This document shows positions 8,355 through 17,099 of a DNA stretch of 64,000 bases, piece by piece (position 1 is the stretch's first letter; the number at the start of each line of letters is the position of its first letter). The position numbers and the translations under genes are program-made. The stretch is taken from contig NZ_ASGZ01000004.1 of the NCBI RefSeq assembly GCF_000495475.1, positions 1 through 64,000 of the forward strand, given 5' to 3'. Below the pieces are notes generated by a model that saw only the letters and a list, made by a program, of their open reading frames with translations, did not search any database and had not been told where the DNA came from. This DNA is from Candidatus Halobonum tyrrellensis G22. Its GTDB lineage: Archaea; Halobacteriota; Halobacteria; Halobacteriales; Haloferacaceae.

Positions 8355-9368
8355 TTATAGCCCCGACCCGCGGCGCGGCTCGCGCGGCAGGTCGAGCGAC
8401 CCCGAGAGGTCGTACTCCTCGTCGGTCACCACGTAGAGGACGTCCTCGACGACCGTGAGCAGTTCGGGAAGCTGGCGGACGACGAGGTAGGTGACGCCCA
8501 CGAGCGCGACCACCGCGAGCACCTGACTGAGGATGCGGTCGGAGACGAAGAAGGAGACCATGTACGGGTCCGACGAGCCGAACAGGAAGAGGACCTCGTC
8601 GACGAACACCTGGAGGTACTGGTTGCCGAAGGTGACGCCGATGAACGTGGTGCGGACGAGGTTCAGACACCAGATGACCGGTACCGACACCGCGAGCGCC
8701 CTGAGTTTCCGGCCGAGCGGCGCCCGGACGGCAACGATCAGGCCGACGAAGATGGCGATACTCCCCAACCCGGTACACGCCAGCAGAATCTCGAAGAGGA
8801 GGCTGTGGCCGTCGGCGGTCGTGAACCGGTAGGCGTTCTCGTAGCCGAGCACCGGTCCCGTCACCAGTTCGGGGTGGTAGCCGAGCGCCTCGATCAGGAA
8901 CCCCGTCTGGAGCGTGACCGTCCGAATCAGGAGCTGTTTCGGCGCCGGTAGCTCCGCGCCGAACAGCGTGAACGCCGGGATGGTCTCGAACGGGAGGTAG
9001 ACGACGCCCATCGCGCCGACCGCCCGCGAGAGGACGAACAGCGAGTCGCGGCCGTTCCACAGCAGCCACCCGGCGTACAGACACGCCGGGACGGCCGCGA
9101 CCGCGAGGATACCCTCAACGTAGCTCTTCTGGGTGAACGCGAAGTGGGGGAACATCCACAGCCAGAAGCCGGCGAACAGCCCCCAGCCCGCGGCCATCAC
9201 GCCCCGGGCGGTCGAGCCGTACCCGCCGTCGAGCCGCCCGCTGCGGGCCGCCCACTCGATGCCGGCCCCCGTCAGGAACGTCGCCACGACCACCCACGCG
9301 AACAGGTCCGAGTAGACGTTCGGCGCGCCGAGGACCGCGTCGGCCGCGCTGAGGAGGGCGGACTGCAT
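8355..9368 (-). CDS. artA: archaeosortase A
   Basis: Multi-pass membrane transpeptidase-like enzyme that processes PGF-CTERM proteins at the cell surface, linked in Haloferax to lipid attachment of the S-layer glycoprotein. The 337-residue protein carries the exosortase signature. Catalytic Cys198 lies in LLACTGLGS, Arg239 in CLNLVRTTFIG and Arg278 in FFVSDRILS. The spacing (41 and 39) equals that reported for the essential Cys173, Arg214 and Arg253 of H. volcanii ArtA. Eight or so membrane helices precede a cytosolic C-terminal tail. It lies directly downstream of the S-layer gene on the same strand (154-base gap). Confidence 0.95.
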   Translation of the reverse strand: MQSALLSAADAVLGAPNVYSDLFAWVVVATFLTGAGIEWAARSGRLDGGYGSTARGVMAAGWGLFAGFWLWMFPHFAFTQKSYVEGILAVAAVPACLYAGWLLWNGRDSLFVLSRAVGAMGVVYLPFETIPAFTLFGAELPAPKQLLIRTVTLQTGFLIEALGYHPELVTGPVLGYENAYRFTTADGHSLLFEILLACTGLGSIAIFVGLIVAVRAPLGRKLRALAVSVPVIWCLNLVRTTFIGVTFGNQYLQVFVDEVLFLFGSSDPYMVSFFVSDRILSQVLAVVALVGVTYLVVRQLPELLTVVEDVLYVVTDEEYDLSGSLDLPREPRRGSGL

Positions 9369-9490
9369 GGCCGGGTGCAGGTGACGGGGCGGTAAAGCCC
9401 TTGTCGTCTCGAATCACCGGGCGAGAATCGGCCGGCGTGACGGCCGCGTCGCTGGTAGAGCGGGACGCCGAAAGAATGGACCGCGTCGGA

Positions 9491-9509
9491 TGACCGGTAT
9501 CGCCGGTCA
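9491..9509 (-). terminator. hairpin just after the S-layer gene
   Basis: Perfect 7-base inverted repeat TGACCGG/CCGGTCA with a 5-base loop, 14 bases past the S-layer stop codon. Archaeal termination relies mainly on U tracts, and only a weak pyrimidine stretch follows, so this may be a 3'-end stabiliser for an abundant mRNA rather than a terminator. Confidence 0.4.
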
Positions 9510-9522
9510 GTCGTGGTTCGAC

Positions 9523-12126
9523 TTAGTTGTCGCGGCGGAGCGCGACGAGCGCGGCGCCGATGAGCGCGACGAGCGCGAGGACACCCGTGAAGCCGGGCGT
9601 CGTCGTGGTCGTCTCACCGCCCTCCGTGGCGGGCTCTTCGGACGTCGTCTCGTCGCCCATGGTCGTGGTACCCTCGGAGGTGGTCGTGTCGCCCTCCGTC
9701 GTGGTACCCTCGGAGGTGGTCGTGTCGCCCTCCGTCGTCGTGTCGGCAGACGTCGACGTGTTGGTCGCCTCGACCACGACACCGTCGATGCTCACCTGGT
9801 CGCCACCGTAGTCGCGGATGGTGGCCTCGAAGGTGTCGTCAACCGTGGCGTCGTCCGTGAAGTCGAACATCGCCGAGAACGTACCGTCCGGCTGGACCAT
9901 GACGCTCTCGTTGGTCTTGATGAACCGAGCCTCGGCCTCGTCGCTCTGAACGCGGACCGTGACCTCCGTGCCGGGTGCGACGTTCGTCGTGCCCGAGATG
10001 GTCGCGTCCTCGTTCGCGGGGACCTCGATCGGCTCGTCACCGTCGAACTCAGCGTCGGGTTCGACGCTGGTGAAGTCCGTCTCGACCGTCTGGTCGTCGT
10101 CCGCGTCGTCCGAGTCGAGCAGACGGTTGTCCGTGACGGTGAGGTTGGCGGTCAGGCTGGTGTCGTCGTCGACGTCACCAGCGTCGCCCTGCCACTCGAG
10201 ACCGCCGTCGGTCGTGTCCATCACGATGAAGACGTTGTTGTCGTTCGTCGTGATGACGTCGACGCTCGAGGTGCTGCTCAGGTCGACCGTGCGCTGCTCT
10301 TGGTTCGCACGGTCGGGACCTTCGAGGTTGAACGGAACGCTATCCTCGTTCTGGAAGAACGTGAGGAGGTCGCTCGTGTTGTCCTCGATGATACCGGCCA
10401 GACCCGACGCCTGGACCTGGAAGACTGCCACGTCGCCCTCGGCGAGCGAGTTGGACTCGGTGACGTAGCCACCTTCGATGGCCTCGGTCACGTCGCTAGC
10501 CGAGTCGAGGTCGTCGTACTCGTCGAAGACCTCGTCGGGAGCGACCCACGTCGTGATGTTGTCCGTGCTACGCTCTTCGAGGAAGAGCGTACCCAGTTCG
10601 TCCGGGTTTTCGAGCGTCTCCGTGAACGCATCGGAGCTGGTTCCGGTGTTCGTGCTCGTCGCGAGCTGGTAACCGTCGTTGGTCGTATCGAGGAGATCGC
10701 CGATGGTCTGCGAGTCCGCGTCGCGGTTCTCCAGCGTCGCCTCGTCGTCGTCGCCGTCGGCCCACACGATGGGAGCGCCGTCCGCCGTCCCAGCCGTGTA
10801 GGTGTTGAACATGACCTGCACCACGCCGTCGTCGTTGTCGTCGACGACGGAGATATTCGCCTGGTAACCGCTGTCGGCGAAGTCACCGATGATCAGGTGA
10901 CCCTCGTCGGTCGCCTCGTTGAAGGTGACGTTGATGGCCGCGATGTCACCCTGCTCCTCGGTGATCGTCGAGTCGTTGAAGCTGAGTTCGCCGTCGTCGG
11001 TCTCGGTGACTTCGATGCTGTCACTGTCCGAGACCTCCGTGTCGTTGACCTGGAAGGTGAAGTTGTACTCGCCCGCGTCGACGTCGTCGAACGTCGTCTC
11101 GATTTCCTCACCGTCGCCGACGTTGAGGAGGCGGATGCCGTCCTCGTCCTCGTCGTCGTCGAGGTCAGCGTCGACCGCGGTGTAACCCGAGCCGTTCGCG
11201 CCGTCCGAGCCGAAGATGTCCATCAGCTCGTCGTCGTCGAGAGCCGTGTCCTCCTCGGTGATGTTAACGTCGAACTGACTGGCGCGGTTGTCCGAGCTGA
11301 ATTCGAGCGTCGTGTTCGCGACGTCACCGGTGTTACCCACGGAGTCGTCGTCGAACTCGGCGCTGAAGTCCTGAACGATGACCTCGAACTCCAGAACGTC
11401 GTTACCGTCACCGGTGATGTAGTAGCTACCAGTGTCGAGCGACTCCGTGTCGATAGAGATTAGCCCATCCTCTCCCGCGTTGAGGGTCCGGAGTGCTTGG
11501 TCGGAGTCGTCGTCGTCCGGGTCACCGGAGCGCAGGATGTAATTGCTGTATCCGTCGCCGTTCGTGTTGTAGTTAACTTCCTGACCGGCGAATAGGAGCG
11601 CGCCGTCTTCGGTGCTCGGGGCGACAATCGTGTAGTCACTTGTACCCGAGTCGATCTCCGTATCCGACGAGTCCAGAAGGGTCAACTCAGCGGTGTACGT
11701 GTCCGCCGAGCCAGCATTATCAACATTCGAGACGTTGAGCCCGATGTCGTTGCCGTTAGTGACGTTTTGCGTCTCAGTGAACGTGATTACGAGCGTAGAG
11801 TCACTGTTCGTGAGTGACGTGCTGTAGTTGCCCTCAGGAACGGTAGATCCAGCGATCGAGAGATCTTGTACCGCAGCTCCCGTCATAGTCGTCTCCGGGA
11901 GTTCGAGAGTGATCTCTTCGACCGCTGTGTCAGTCCCGACACTGTCTGCGAGGGTGCCGTTGTATTGGTAATACGATTCTTCGCCAGCTTCGTTGTTCCC
12001 AACGGTGAGGTTATTCCCCGAAATCGCGGCCGCGGACCCGGAGAGGGCCACGGTGCCCGCGAACACGGAGAACACCATCAGCGCAGCGAGAACCACCGCG
12101 CGAAGTTTGTCTGAGTTTTCTGTCAT
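9523..12126 (-). CDS. csg: S-layer glycoprotein with PGF-CTERM
   Basis: Major cell-surface lattice protein, 867 residues from the ATG at 12126; an in-frame start 8 codons upstream would spoil the signal. The N-terminus MTENSDKLRAVVLAALMVF is the typical haloarchaeal S-layer signal, cleaved after GSAAA. The body is very acidic (Asp/Glu runs) with many N-x-S/T sequons. A Thr-rich spacer (TTTSEG/TTTEGD repeats, probable O-glycosylation) leads to TPGFTGVLALVALIGAALVA and RRDN, a complete PGF-CTERM. Neighbouring artA is its expected processing enzyme. The 5' third of the gene is visibly richer in A/T than the rest of the window. Confidence 0.95.
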   Translation of the reverse strand: MTENSDKLRAVVLAALMVFSVFAGTVALSGSAAAISGNNLTVGNNEAGEESYYQYNGTLADSVGTDTAVEEITLELPETTMTGAAVQDLSIAGSTVPEGNYSTSLTNSDSTLVITFTETQNVTNGNDIGLNVSNVDNAGSADTYTAELTLLDSSDTEIDSGTSDYTIVAPSTEDGALLFAGQEVNYNTNGDGYSNYILRSGDPDDDDSDQALRTLNAGEDGLISIDTESLDTGSYYITGDGNDVLEFEVIVQDFSAEFDDDSVGNTGDVANTTLEFSSDNRASQFDVNITEEDTALDDDELMDIFGSDGANGSGYTAVDADLDDDEDEDGIRLLNVGDGEEIETTFDDVDAGEYNFTFQVNDTEVSDSDSIEVTETDDGELSFNDSTITEEQGDIAAINVTFNEATDEGHLIIGDFADSGYQANISVVDDNDDGVVQVMFNTYTAGTADGAPIVWADGDDDEATLENRDADSQTIGDLLDTTNDGYQLATSTNTGTSSDAFTETLENPDELGTLFLEERSTDNITTWVAPDEVFDEYDDLDSASDVTEAIEGGYVTESNSLAEGDVAVFQVQASGLAGIIEDNTSDLLTFFQNEDSVPFNLEGPDRANQEQRTVDLSSTSSVDVITTNDNNVFIVMDTTDGGLEWQGDAGDVDDDTSLTANLTVTDNRLLDSDDADDDQTVETDFTSVEPDAEFDGDEPIEVPANEDATISGTTNVAPGTEVTVRVQSDEAEARFIKTNESVMVQPDGTFSAMFDFTDDATVDDTFEATIRDYGGDQVSIDGVVVEATNTSTSADTTTEGDTTTSEGTTTEGDTTTSEGTTTMGDETTSEEPATEGGETTTTTPGFTGVLALVALIGAALVALRRDN
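9665..9736 (-). repeat. two tandem 36-base repeats in csg
   Basis: Units 9665-9700 and 9701-9736 are identical. In frame they encode the Thr/Ser/Glu/Gly spacer before the PGF-CTERM, so copy number changes would lengthen or shorten the wall-spanning region without a frameshift. Confidence 0.85.
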
Positions 12127-12512
12127 GGTTGGTTGGATCCGCAATCGCAATCGGCGACGAGCGCCTTCCCCCGAGCCTGAGCCAGAGCGCCCGCGAAGCG
12201 GACTCGGCGAGGGGTACTAACTGCTGTCACCATGGGTAGGGGTACGATGTAATCCAACACCGCTCGTTATAAATGTCTTGTGGTGATTCGCGGGGGTAGA
12301 CAACCCTTCACACACCCGAAAACGCCCGCGAGACGGGCTCTCGGTCGATCACGGGTTAAGTACTTTGTGTGCAGGCGTGTCACCGATTCACGAGATAAAA
12401 GCGATCGGAGGGGTCGGCGGTCGGTCGGTTCGGAGGTCGAGCGCTCGCGCGCGGTCGGACGCCCGTCGGACGCGCGTGACCCGACCGCGCGACTACCGCG
12501 TGACGGGTTTGA
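12127..12512. other. S-layer leader and promoter region
   Basis: No gene. On the minus strand it holds a predicted leader of about 118 bases with a hairpin at 12189-12203 (GTCCGC-TTC-GCGGGC), the csg TATA box at 12267-12273 and an upstream AT-rich stretch. A second TATA-like element (CTTTTATCT) lies on the minus strand near 12394-12402. Upstream of that I see only GC-rich spacer up to the VOC gene stop. Confidence 0.6.
12267..12273 (-). promoter_or_regulatory. TATA box of the S-layer gene
   Basis: TTTATAA on the minus strand, preceded by a purine-rich BRE-like ACAAGACA. Transcription should start about 26 bases downstream near 12244. That predicts a leader of roughly 118 bases, close to the long leader known for Haloferax csg mRNA. 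Confidence 0.7.
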
Positions 12513-13265
12513 CTACTTCGTGACGAGTTCGACCTCGTGGCCGTCGGGGTCCTTGGTGAACGCGTAGTTGTAGTCGCACGACTCGGGGTCTCGGTAGTCC
12601 TCCGAGTCGCGTTCGAGCATCGCGTCCCACGCGTCGTCGAGGTCGTCCACGCGTGCGGCCACGTGCCCCCACGCGTCACCCATCTCGTACGACCGGCCGT
12701 CGTAGTTGTACGTGAGTTCCATCGTCATCGCCTCCTCGGCGGCTCCCTCCGGCTTCAGGAAGTAGTTGGCGAACGAGTCCGCCTCCCAGCGGCCGGCGGG
12801 CTGGTACTCGAACGTGCGCGTCCAGTAGCCGAGCGCCTCGGTGGCGTCCTCGACGCGGACCATCGTGTGGTCGATCGACCACCGGGCGCCGTGATCGCGC
12901 TCGACGATCTCGATCTCGTGGCCGTCGGGGTCCTTGACGAACGCGTACCCGGGGTTCTCCTCGGGCGGTCGGTAGTCCTCGACGCCCTCGTCCATCAGTT
13001 CCGCGTACGCCTCCTCGACGTCCTCAACGCGGACCGCGATGTGGCCCCACGCGTCGCCCATCTCGTACGACCGGCCGTCGTGGTTGTACGTGAGTTCGAG
13101 GAGCGCCCCCTCGTCGTGGACGTCCTCGGGACCGAGGAAGTAGTTCGTGAACGTCTCCGCCTCCATCTCGCCTTTCACCTCGTAGTCGAGGTGGTCGGTG
13201 TACCAGTCTATCGCCGCCTCGTCGTCTTCCACCCGCATCATCACGTGGTCGAGAGTGTACGTCAT
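12513..13265 (-). CDS. two-domain VOC (glyoxalase/dioxygenase fold) protein
   Basis: 250 residues made of two homologous halves of about 125. Each begins LDHVMMRVEDDEAAIDWY or IDHTMVRVEDATEALGYW and ends with DPDGHEIEIVER or DPDGHEVELVTK. Each half has an LTYNxDGRSYEMGDAWGH block with candidate metal ligands (His and Glu). The pattern matches glyoxalase I-like proteins, which act on hemithioacetals, but substrates vary widely in the VOC superfamily. The near-identity of the YDGRSYEMGDAWGH block in both halves indicates internal duplication. Divergent from the MATE gene. Confidence 0.85.
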   Translation of the reverse strand: MTYTLDHVMMRVEDDEAAIDWYTDHLDYEVKGEMEAETFTNYFLGPEDVHDEGALLELTYNHDGRSYEMGDAWGHIAVRVEDVEEAYAELMDEGVEDYRPPEENPGYAFVKDPDGHEIEIVERDHGARWSIDHTMVRVEDATEALGYWTRTFEYQPAGRWEADSFANYFLKPEGAAEEAMTMELTYNYDGRSYEMGDAWGHVAARVDDLDDAWDAMLERDSEDYRDPESCDYNYAFTKDPDGHEVELVTK

Positions 13266-13477
13266 GCGGACGGTGTCTCGGTCGCTCGCTCGAAAAGGCT
13301 ACCGACCGCGGACGCGTGGGCGCGATGAAAGTACCAACGGGGAGACGCGGAGTGTCCACCGGGCCGGGTAAGGCGAACGCGGTGGATAGTGTACGCCGGT
13401 CGGGGTGGTCGAAAGCCGGGTGAGACGGCCGAAGACGACACGACCATTACCGCTCCGTCGGAACCGTCGCTCACTAC

Positions 13478-14920
13478 GTGTTCTCGCCCCCGAACCCGTT
13501 CCGCCTCGCCATCGTCGGCGTCGGTCTCCTCCTCGCGCGCGTCGGCGTCGTCGACCGGGCGCGCGCCGTCCGCACCGCCGACCTGGCGTGGCCCCGGATC
13601 GTCACCGGGGTCGCCCGGATGTCGAAGAACGCCGTCGACGTGGCGATGGTCGGCGTCGCCGCCGGCACCGTCGCCATCACCGGCGTCGGCTTCGCCGCCC
13701 CCTACTGGGGGCTGGCGTTCGCCATCGGCGCCGGTCTCGCCGCGGGCACCATCGCGCTCGTCTCCCAGCGGTTCGGCGCCGACGAGACGGAGGAACTCGG
13801 CGTCGCCGTGCGCACGAGCGTGACCGTCGTCGTCGCCGCCACCCTGCCCGTCACCGCCGTCTTCTGGCTGTTCGCGACCCCGCTCGTGGCGCTCCTCAGC
13901 GACACCCCCGCGGCCGTCGAGGCGGGCGCGACCTACCTCCGGGTCGTGGGGCTGGGCGTCCCGTTCGCGGCGCTCAACCTCGTCGGGAGCCGGGTGCTCG
14001 TCGGGAGCGACGACGCCTACACCGCGATGTTGCTCCGCGCGAGCGGCGCCGTCGTCAACATCGCAGCCAACGCCGTGTTCATCTTCGGTCTCGACATGGG
14101 CGTCGAGGGGGCGGCGGTCGGCACCGTGCTCTCGAACGCCGTCGTGACGGCCGCGTTCGCGGCCGGTCTGGGCCGGGGGCACCTCCCCGGCGTCGGCGCC
14201 TTCCCGGTCCGGATCGACCCGTTCGGCCCGCTGTTCGACGCCGACACCGCCCGCGACTTGGTCGGTATCGGCCTGCCGGTGCTCGGACGGAACATGGTCT
14301 GGACCGTCGCGGAGTTCCCGATGCTCGCCATCCTCGCGCTCCGGGGGCCGGACGTGGTCGCCGCGTTCGTCATCGCCCGGCGGATCTGGGGGCTGATGAA
14401 CACCCCCGGGTGGGGGTTCGGTCTCGCCTCGTCGAGCCTGGTGGGCCAGTCGCTCGGCGTCGGCGACGAGGCGACCGCTGAGGCGTACGGGAGGGATATC
14501 ATCCGCTACGCGGTCGCCACCTACCTCGTGTCGGCGGTGCTCGTCGCCGCCTTCGCCCGCCCCATCGTCCACCAGTTCGTCGGCGACCCGGCCGACCCGG
14601 TGGTTCCGATCGCCGTCTCGCTGGTGTACGCCGCCTGCGTCGCGGTCGTCCTCCAAGGCGTGTCGGGCGGCGCCGCGGGTCCGCTCGACGCCAGCGGCGA
14701 CACGCGGTGGCCGTTCTACAGCCAGGCGCTCGGGATGTTCGGCGTCTCCATCCCGCTCACCTACCTCGGCGCGACCACGTCGCTCGGTCTCTGGGGGGTG
14801 TACCTCGCGTTCGTCGCCGAGACGAGCGTGCCCGCCGCGATCAACTACTACCGCTTCTCGACCGGGCGGTGGAAGTCGATCAGCCGCGGCTACCGCCCGG
14901 AGTCGGCCGCGGGCGACTGA
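13478..14920 (+). CDS. MATE family efflux transporter
   Basis: 480-residue membrane protein with about 12 hydrophobic segments in two pseudo-symmetric halves. GTG start (MFSPPNPFRLAIVGVGLLL). Family features are WPRIVTGVARMSKNAVDVAM, the LISQRFGA-like VSQRFGADETEEL, VGSRVLVGSDDAYTAM and the second-half LGRNMVWTVAEFPMLAIL. It resembles the DinF/NorM group, cation-coupled exporters of organic cations or metabolites. The substrate is unknown. The following membrane gene starts 113 bases downstream on the same strand. Confidence 0.9.
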   Translation: MFSPPNPFRLAIVGVGLLLARVGVVDRARAVRTADLAWPRIVTGVARMSKNAVDVAMVGVAAGTVAITGVGFAAPYWGLAFAIGAGLAAGTIALVSQRFGADETEELGVAVRTSVTVVVAATLPVTAVFWLFATPLVALLSDTPAAVEAGATYLRVVGLGVPFAALNLVGSRVLVGSDDAYTAMLLRASGAVVNIAANAVFIFGLDMGVEGAAVGTVLSNAVVTAAFAAGLGRGHLPGVGAFPVRIDPFGPLFDADTARDLVGIGLPVLGRNMVWTVAEFPMLAILALRGPDVVAAFVIARRIWGLMNTPGWGFGLASSSLVGQSLGVGDEATAEAYGRDIIRYAVATYLVSAVLVAAFARPIVHQFVGDPADPVVPIAVSLVYAACVAVVLQGVSGGAAGPLDASGDTRWPFYSQALGMFGVSIPLTYLGATTSLGLWGVYLAFVAETSVPAAINYYRFSTGRWKSISRGYRPESAAGD

Positions 14921-15033
14921 ACGGGACGGCGAAACTGTGGCGCGCGACCTACGGTCGGGTCGCCCGCCGACCACGGGGGTCGGGACGGGGACCCGCGAAA
15001 ACGGTTTCCGACCTCGTCGGCGCACGCACACGT

Positions 15034-15483
15034 GTGTACTCGCGTCACCACCTCGTCGTCTCCGCGGCCGTCGCCGCGGGTCTCGTGGCCGCGCTCCCGC
15101 TGGCGTCGACACCCTCGGGCGTGGTCGTCGCGTGGGGAACGCTCACCGCCGCGGGCGTGCTGATAGACGTCGACCACTTCCTCGTCGCCCGCCTGGTCCG
15201 CGGCGACTGGGCGAACGCGCGGCGGTGTCTCGACGACCCGCGACTCGTCGTCGGCGACCAGTCGGCCATCTTCGAAGCCGGCGACGTCTGGCCGCTCCAG
15301 CGCCTGCTGAGTCACGTCCTGATCGCGCCGGCCGCCGTACTCGCCGCGTGGACCGTCTCCGACGCGGCGGCGCTCGCGCTCGCGGTCGTGCTGTACGCCC
15401 ACCTGCTGTGTGACCTCCTGTGGGACGTGTGGCGGCTGGAGACGTACCACGCGGACGTGCTCGCGGTCGCCCGCGGGGGCTGA
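15034..15483 (+). CDS. hypothetical membrane protein (IDVDHF motif)
   Basis: 149 residues from a GTG at 15034 (VYSRHHLVVSAAVAAGLVA), chosen because it starts just before the first helix. Four predicted membrane segments are interspersed with conserved-looking polar motifs: VLIDVDHFLVARLV, LLSHVLIAP and YAHLLCDLLWDVW. The spaced Asp/His residues resemble YdjM/DUF457 membrane proteins often called metal-dependent hydrolases, but activity is not established. Its stop abuts the stop of the convergent gene (no gap). Confidence 0.65.
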   Translation: MYSRHHLVVSAAVAAGLVAALPLASTPSGVVVAWGTLTAAGVLIDVDHFLVARLVRGDWANARRCLDDPRLVVGDQSAIFEAGDVWPLQRLLSHVLIAPAAVLAAWTVSDAAALALAVVLYAHLLCDLLWDVWRLETYHADVLAVARGG

Positions 15484-15978
15484 TTAGCGCGCCGTCCGGT
15501 AGCGCCACGCCCGGTAGCGCCACGCCGCGACGCCCCAGAGGACGAGCGAGCCGACGGGGACGGCGAGCCGCGACGGCCGAAACGAGAGCGCGACCGAGGC
15601 GTTGACCGCGCCCGCGAGCGAGAGCAGCCCCGCGGTCACGCGGGCGTCCTCGCGGCCGACCCGGCCGAGCGCCGCCGACCCGAGCGCGACCAGCCAGCAG
15701 GCGGACGCGAGCATCCACCGCCACAGCAGCGGCGACCCCGACAGCCCGAGGTACGTCGGCAGCGGACGGACGAACAGGACGGGCGCGAGGCTCACGCCGC
15801 CCCACGCGAAACGGAAGAACGGGAGCGACCCGGGCGGCAGTTGGACGGACCAGGGAACGACACCGCAGAGGAGGACGGCGAGGGCGACCCGGCGGGCGGT
15901 CGGGCCGCTCTCCGACGGTTCGGTACCGCCGGCGGGGGCCGAGCGGGGGGACGGGTCCGGGGGAGTAGGCGTGGTCAC
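15484..15978 (-). CDS. haloarchaeal membrane protein, possibly TIGR04206 family
   Basis: 164 residues: a Pro/Ser-rich N-terminal tail of about 28 residues, then five hydrophobic segments (VALAVLLCGVVPWSVQLPPG onward). The PWSVQLPPGSLPFFRFAWG motif recalls a halobacterial family I remember as TIGR04206, described near archaeosortase genes; this is recollection, not a search. Function unknown. It is 11 bases downstream of the DRG GTPase gene on the same strand and could be cotranscribed. Confidence 0.65.
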   Translation of the reverse strand: MTTPTPPDPSPRSAPAGGTEPSESGPTARRVALAVLLCGVVPWSVQLPPGSLPFFRFAWGGVSLAPVLFVRPLPTYLGLSGSPLLWRWMLASACWLVALGSAALGRVGREDARVTAGLLSLAGAVNASVALSFRPSRLAVPVGSLVLWGVAAWRYRAWRYRTAR

Positions 15979-15989
15979 GACTCGCCCCC

Positions 15990-17099
15990 CTACTTCCGCG
16001 CGACGATCCGGAGCACGTCCTCGTCCGCGAGTTCGTGGCTCAGTCCGACCTGCTGTTCGTCGTGTTTGGCGCTGTCGCCGCTGACGCGGGCGAACTTGAA
16101 CCGGTCCTTGAGGTTGCCCCCCAGCCGCTCGCAGGCGTCCTCGACGGTGTCGCCCCGACGGATCACCAGCGGCTCGTCGTAGTCGACGCCGCGGCCGGGC
16201 TTGTCCATGTACACCCGGATGAGTCCGAGTCGGTCCCAGATCCGGTCGCGGAGACCGTCGAGTCCCTTCTCCTCGACGGCGGAGATGAACGTCACCTCCT
16301 CCGGGTCGAGGTCGTGCGCGCGGAGGTCCTCCTTCACGGTGGGGAGGTACTCCTCGTCGATCAGGTCGGCCTTGTTGACCGCGACGATCGAGGGGACGTA
16401 CTCGCGGTTGTCCATCACGCCGTCGATGAGTTCGTCGATCGTGAGGTCGTGGGGGATGGTGACCGCGGCGTTGACGAACCCGTGCTCGCGGAGGACGCTC
16501 TTGACCGTCCCCTCGTCGAGCGAGACGTCGTCGCCCATCGTCACCCGGATGCCGTCCTTGTGCGTCTTCCGGATCGAGATGTTGGGCGGGTCGGTGTCGA
16601 GACGGATCTTGTTGGCGTACAACTCCGTGCGGAGCCGCTCGTACTGGTCGATCTCGAACACCGACAGCATGAACACGACCAGGTCCGCGGTCCGGACGAC
16701 CGACAGCACCTCCTTGCCGCCGCCGCGGCCGCCCGCCGCCCCCTCGATCAGTCCCGGTACGTCGAGGATCTGGATGTTCGCGCCGCGGTACTGCAGCATG
16801 CCGGGGTTGACGTTCAGCGTGGTGAACTCGTACTCGCCGGTCTCGCTGTCCGCGTTCGTGATCGCGTTGATCAGCGTGGACTTGCCGACGGAGGGGAAGC
16901 CGACGAGCGCCACCGTCGCGTCGCCCGTCTTCTCGACGGCGTACCCCTGGCCGCCGCCGGCGGAGGACTGGTTCTCCAGTTTCTCCTTCTTCTCCGCGAG
17001 CTTCGCCTTCAGCCGACCGATGTGCGCCTCGGTCGACTTGTTGTACGGCGTCTCGGCGATCTCATCGCGGAGCTCTTCGATCTCCTCCTCCAGTCCCAT
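15990..17099 (-). CDS. DRG-type Obg/HflX-related GTPase
   Basis: 369-residue translation-associated GTPase. The N-terminal helix (MGLEEEIEELRDEIAETPYN) is the DRG/Rbg signature. G1 is GFPSVGKSTL, G2 follows at EFTTLNVNPG, G3 is DVPGLIEGAAGGRGGG, G4 is NKAD and G5 is SAVEEKGL. A TGS domain closes the protein (PLVIRRGDTVEDACERLGG to the C-terminus). Start at 17099 (MGLEE) is preferred over 17105 (MVMGLEE), though either is possible. DRG proteins associate with ribosomes; the precise archaeal role is not settled. Confidence 0.95.
   Translation of the reverse strand: MGLEEEIEELRDEIAETPYNKSTEAHIGRLKAKLAEKKEKLENQSSAGGGQGYAVEKTGDATVALVGFPSVGKSTLINAITNADSETGEYEFTTLNVNPGMLQYRGANIQILDVPGLIEGAAGGRGGGKEVLSVVRTADLVVFMLSVFEIDQYERLRTELYANKIRLDTDPPNISIRKTHKDGIRVTMGDDVSLDEGTVKSVLREHGFVNAAVTIPHDLTIDELIDGVMDNREYVPSIVAVNKADLIDEEYLPTVKEDLRAHDLDPEEVTFISAVEEKGLDGLRDRIWDRLGLIRVYMDKPGRGVDYDEPLVIRRGDTVEDACERLGGNLKDRFKFARVSGDSAKHDEQQVGLSHELADEDVLRIVARK

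Noticed and set aside
9490-11463. 657-codon plus-strand frame over the S-layer gene
   Set aside because: Repetitive Val/Arg/Asp composition typical of antisense to an acidic protein; the minus frame has the S-layer signal and PGF-CTERM.
13262-15112. 616-codon minus-strand frame over the MATE gene
   Set aside because: Composition is Arg/Gly/Asp noise without domains; the plus frame encodes a clear 12-helix transporter.
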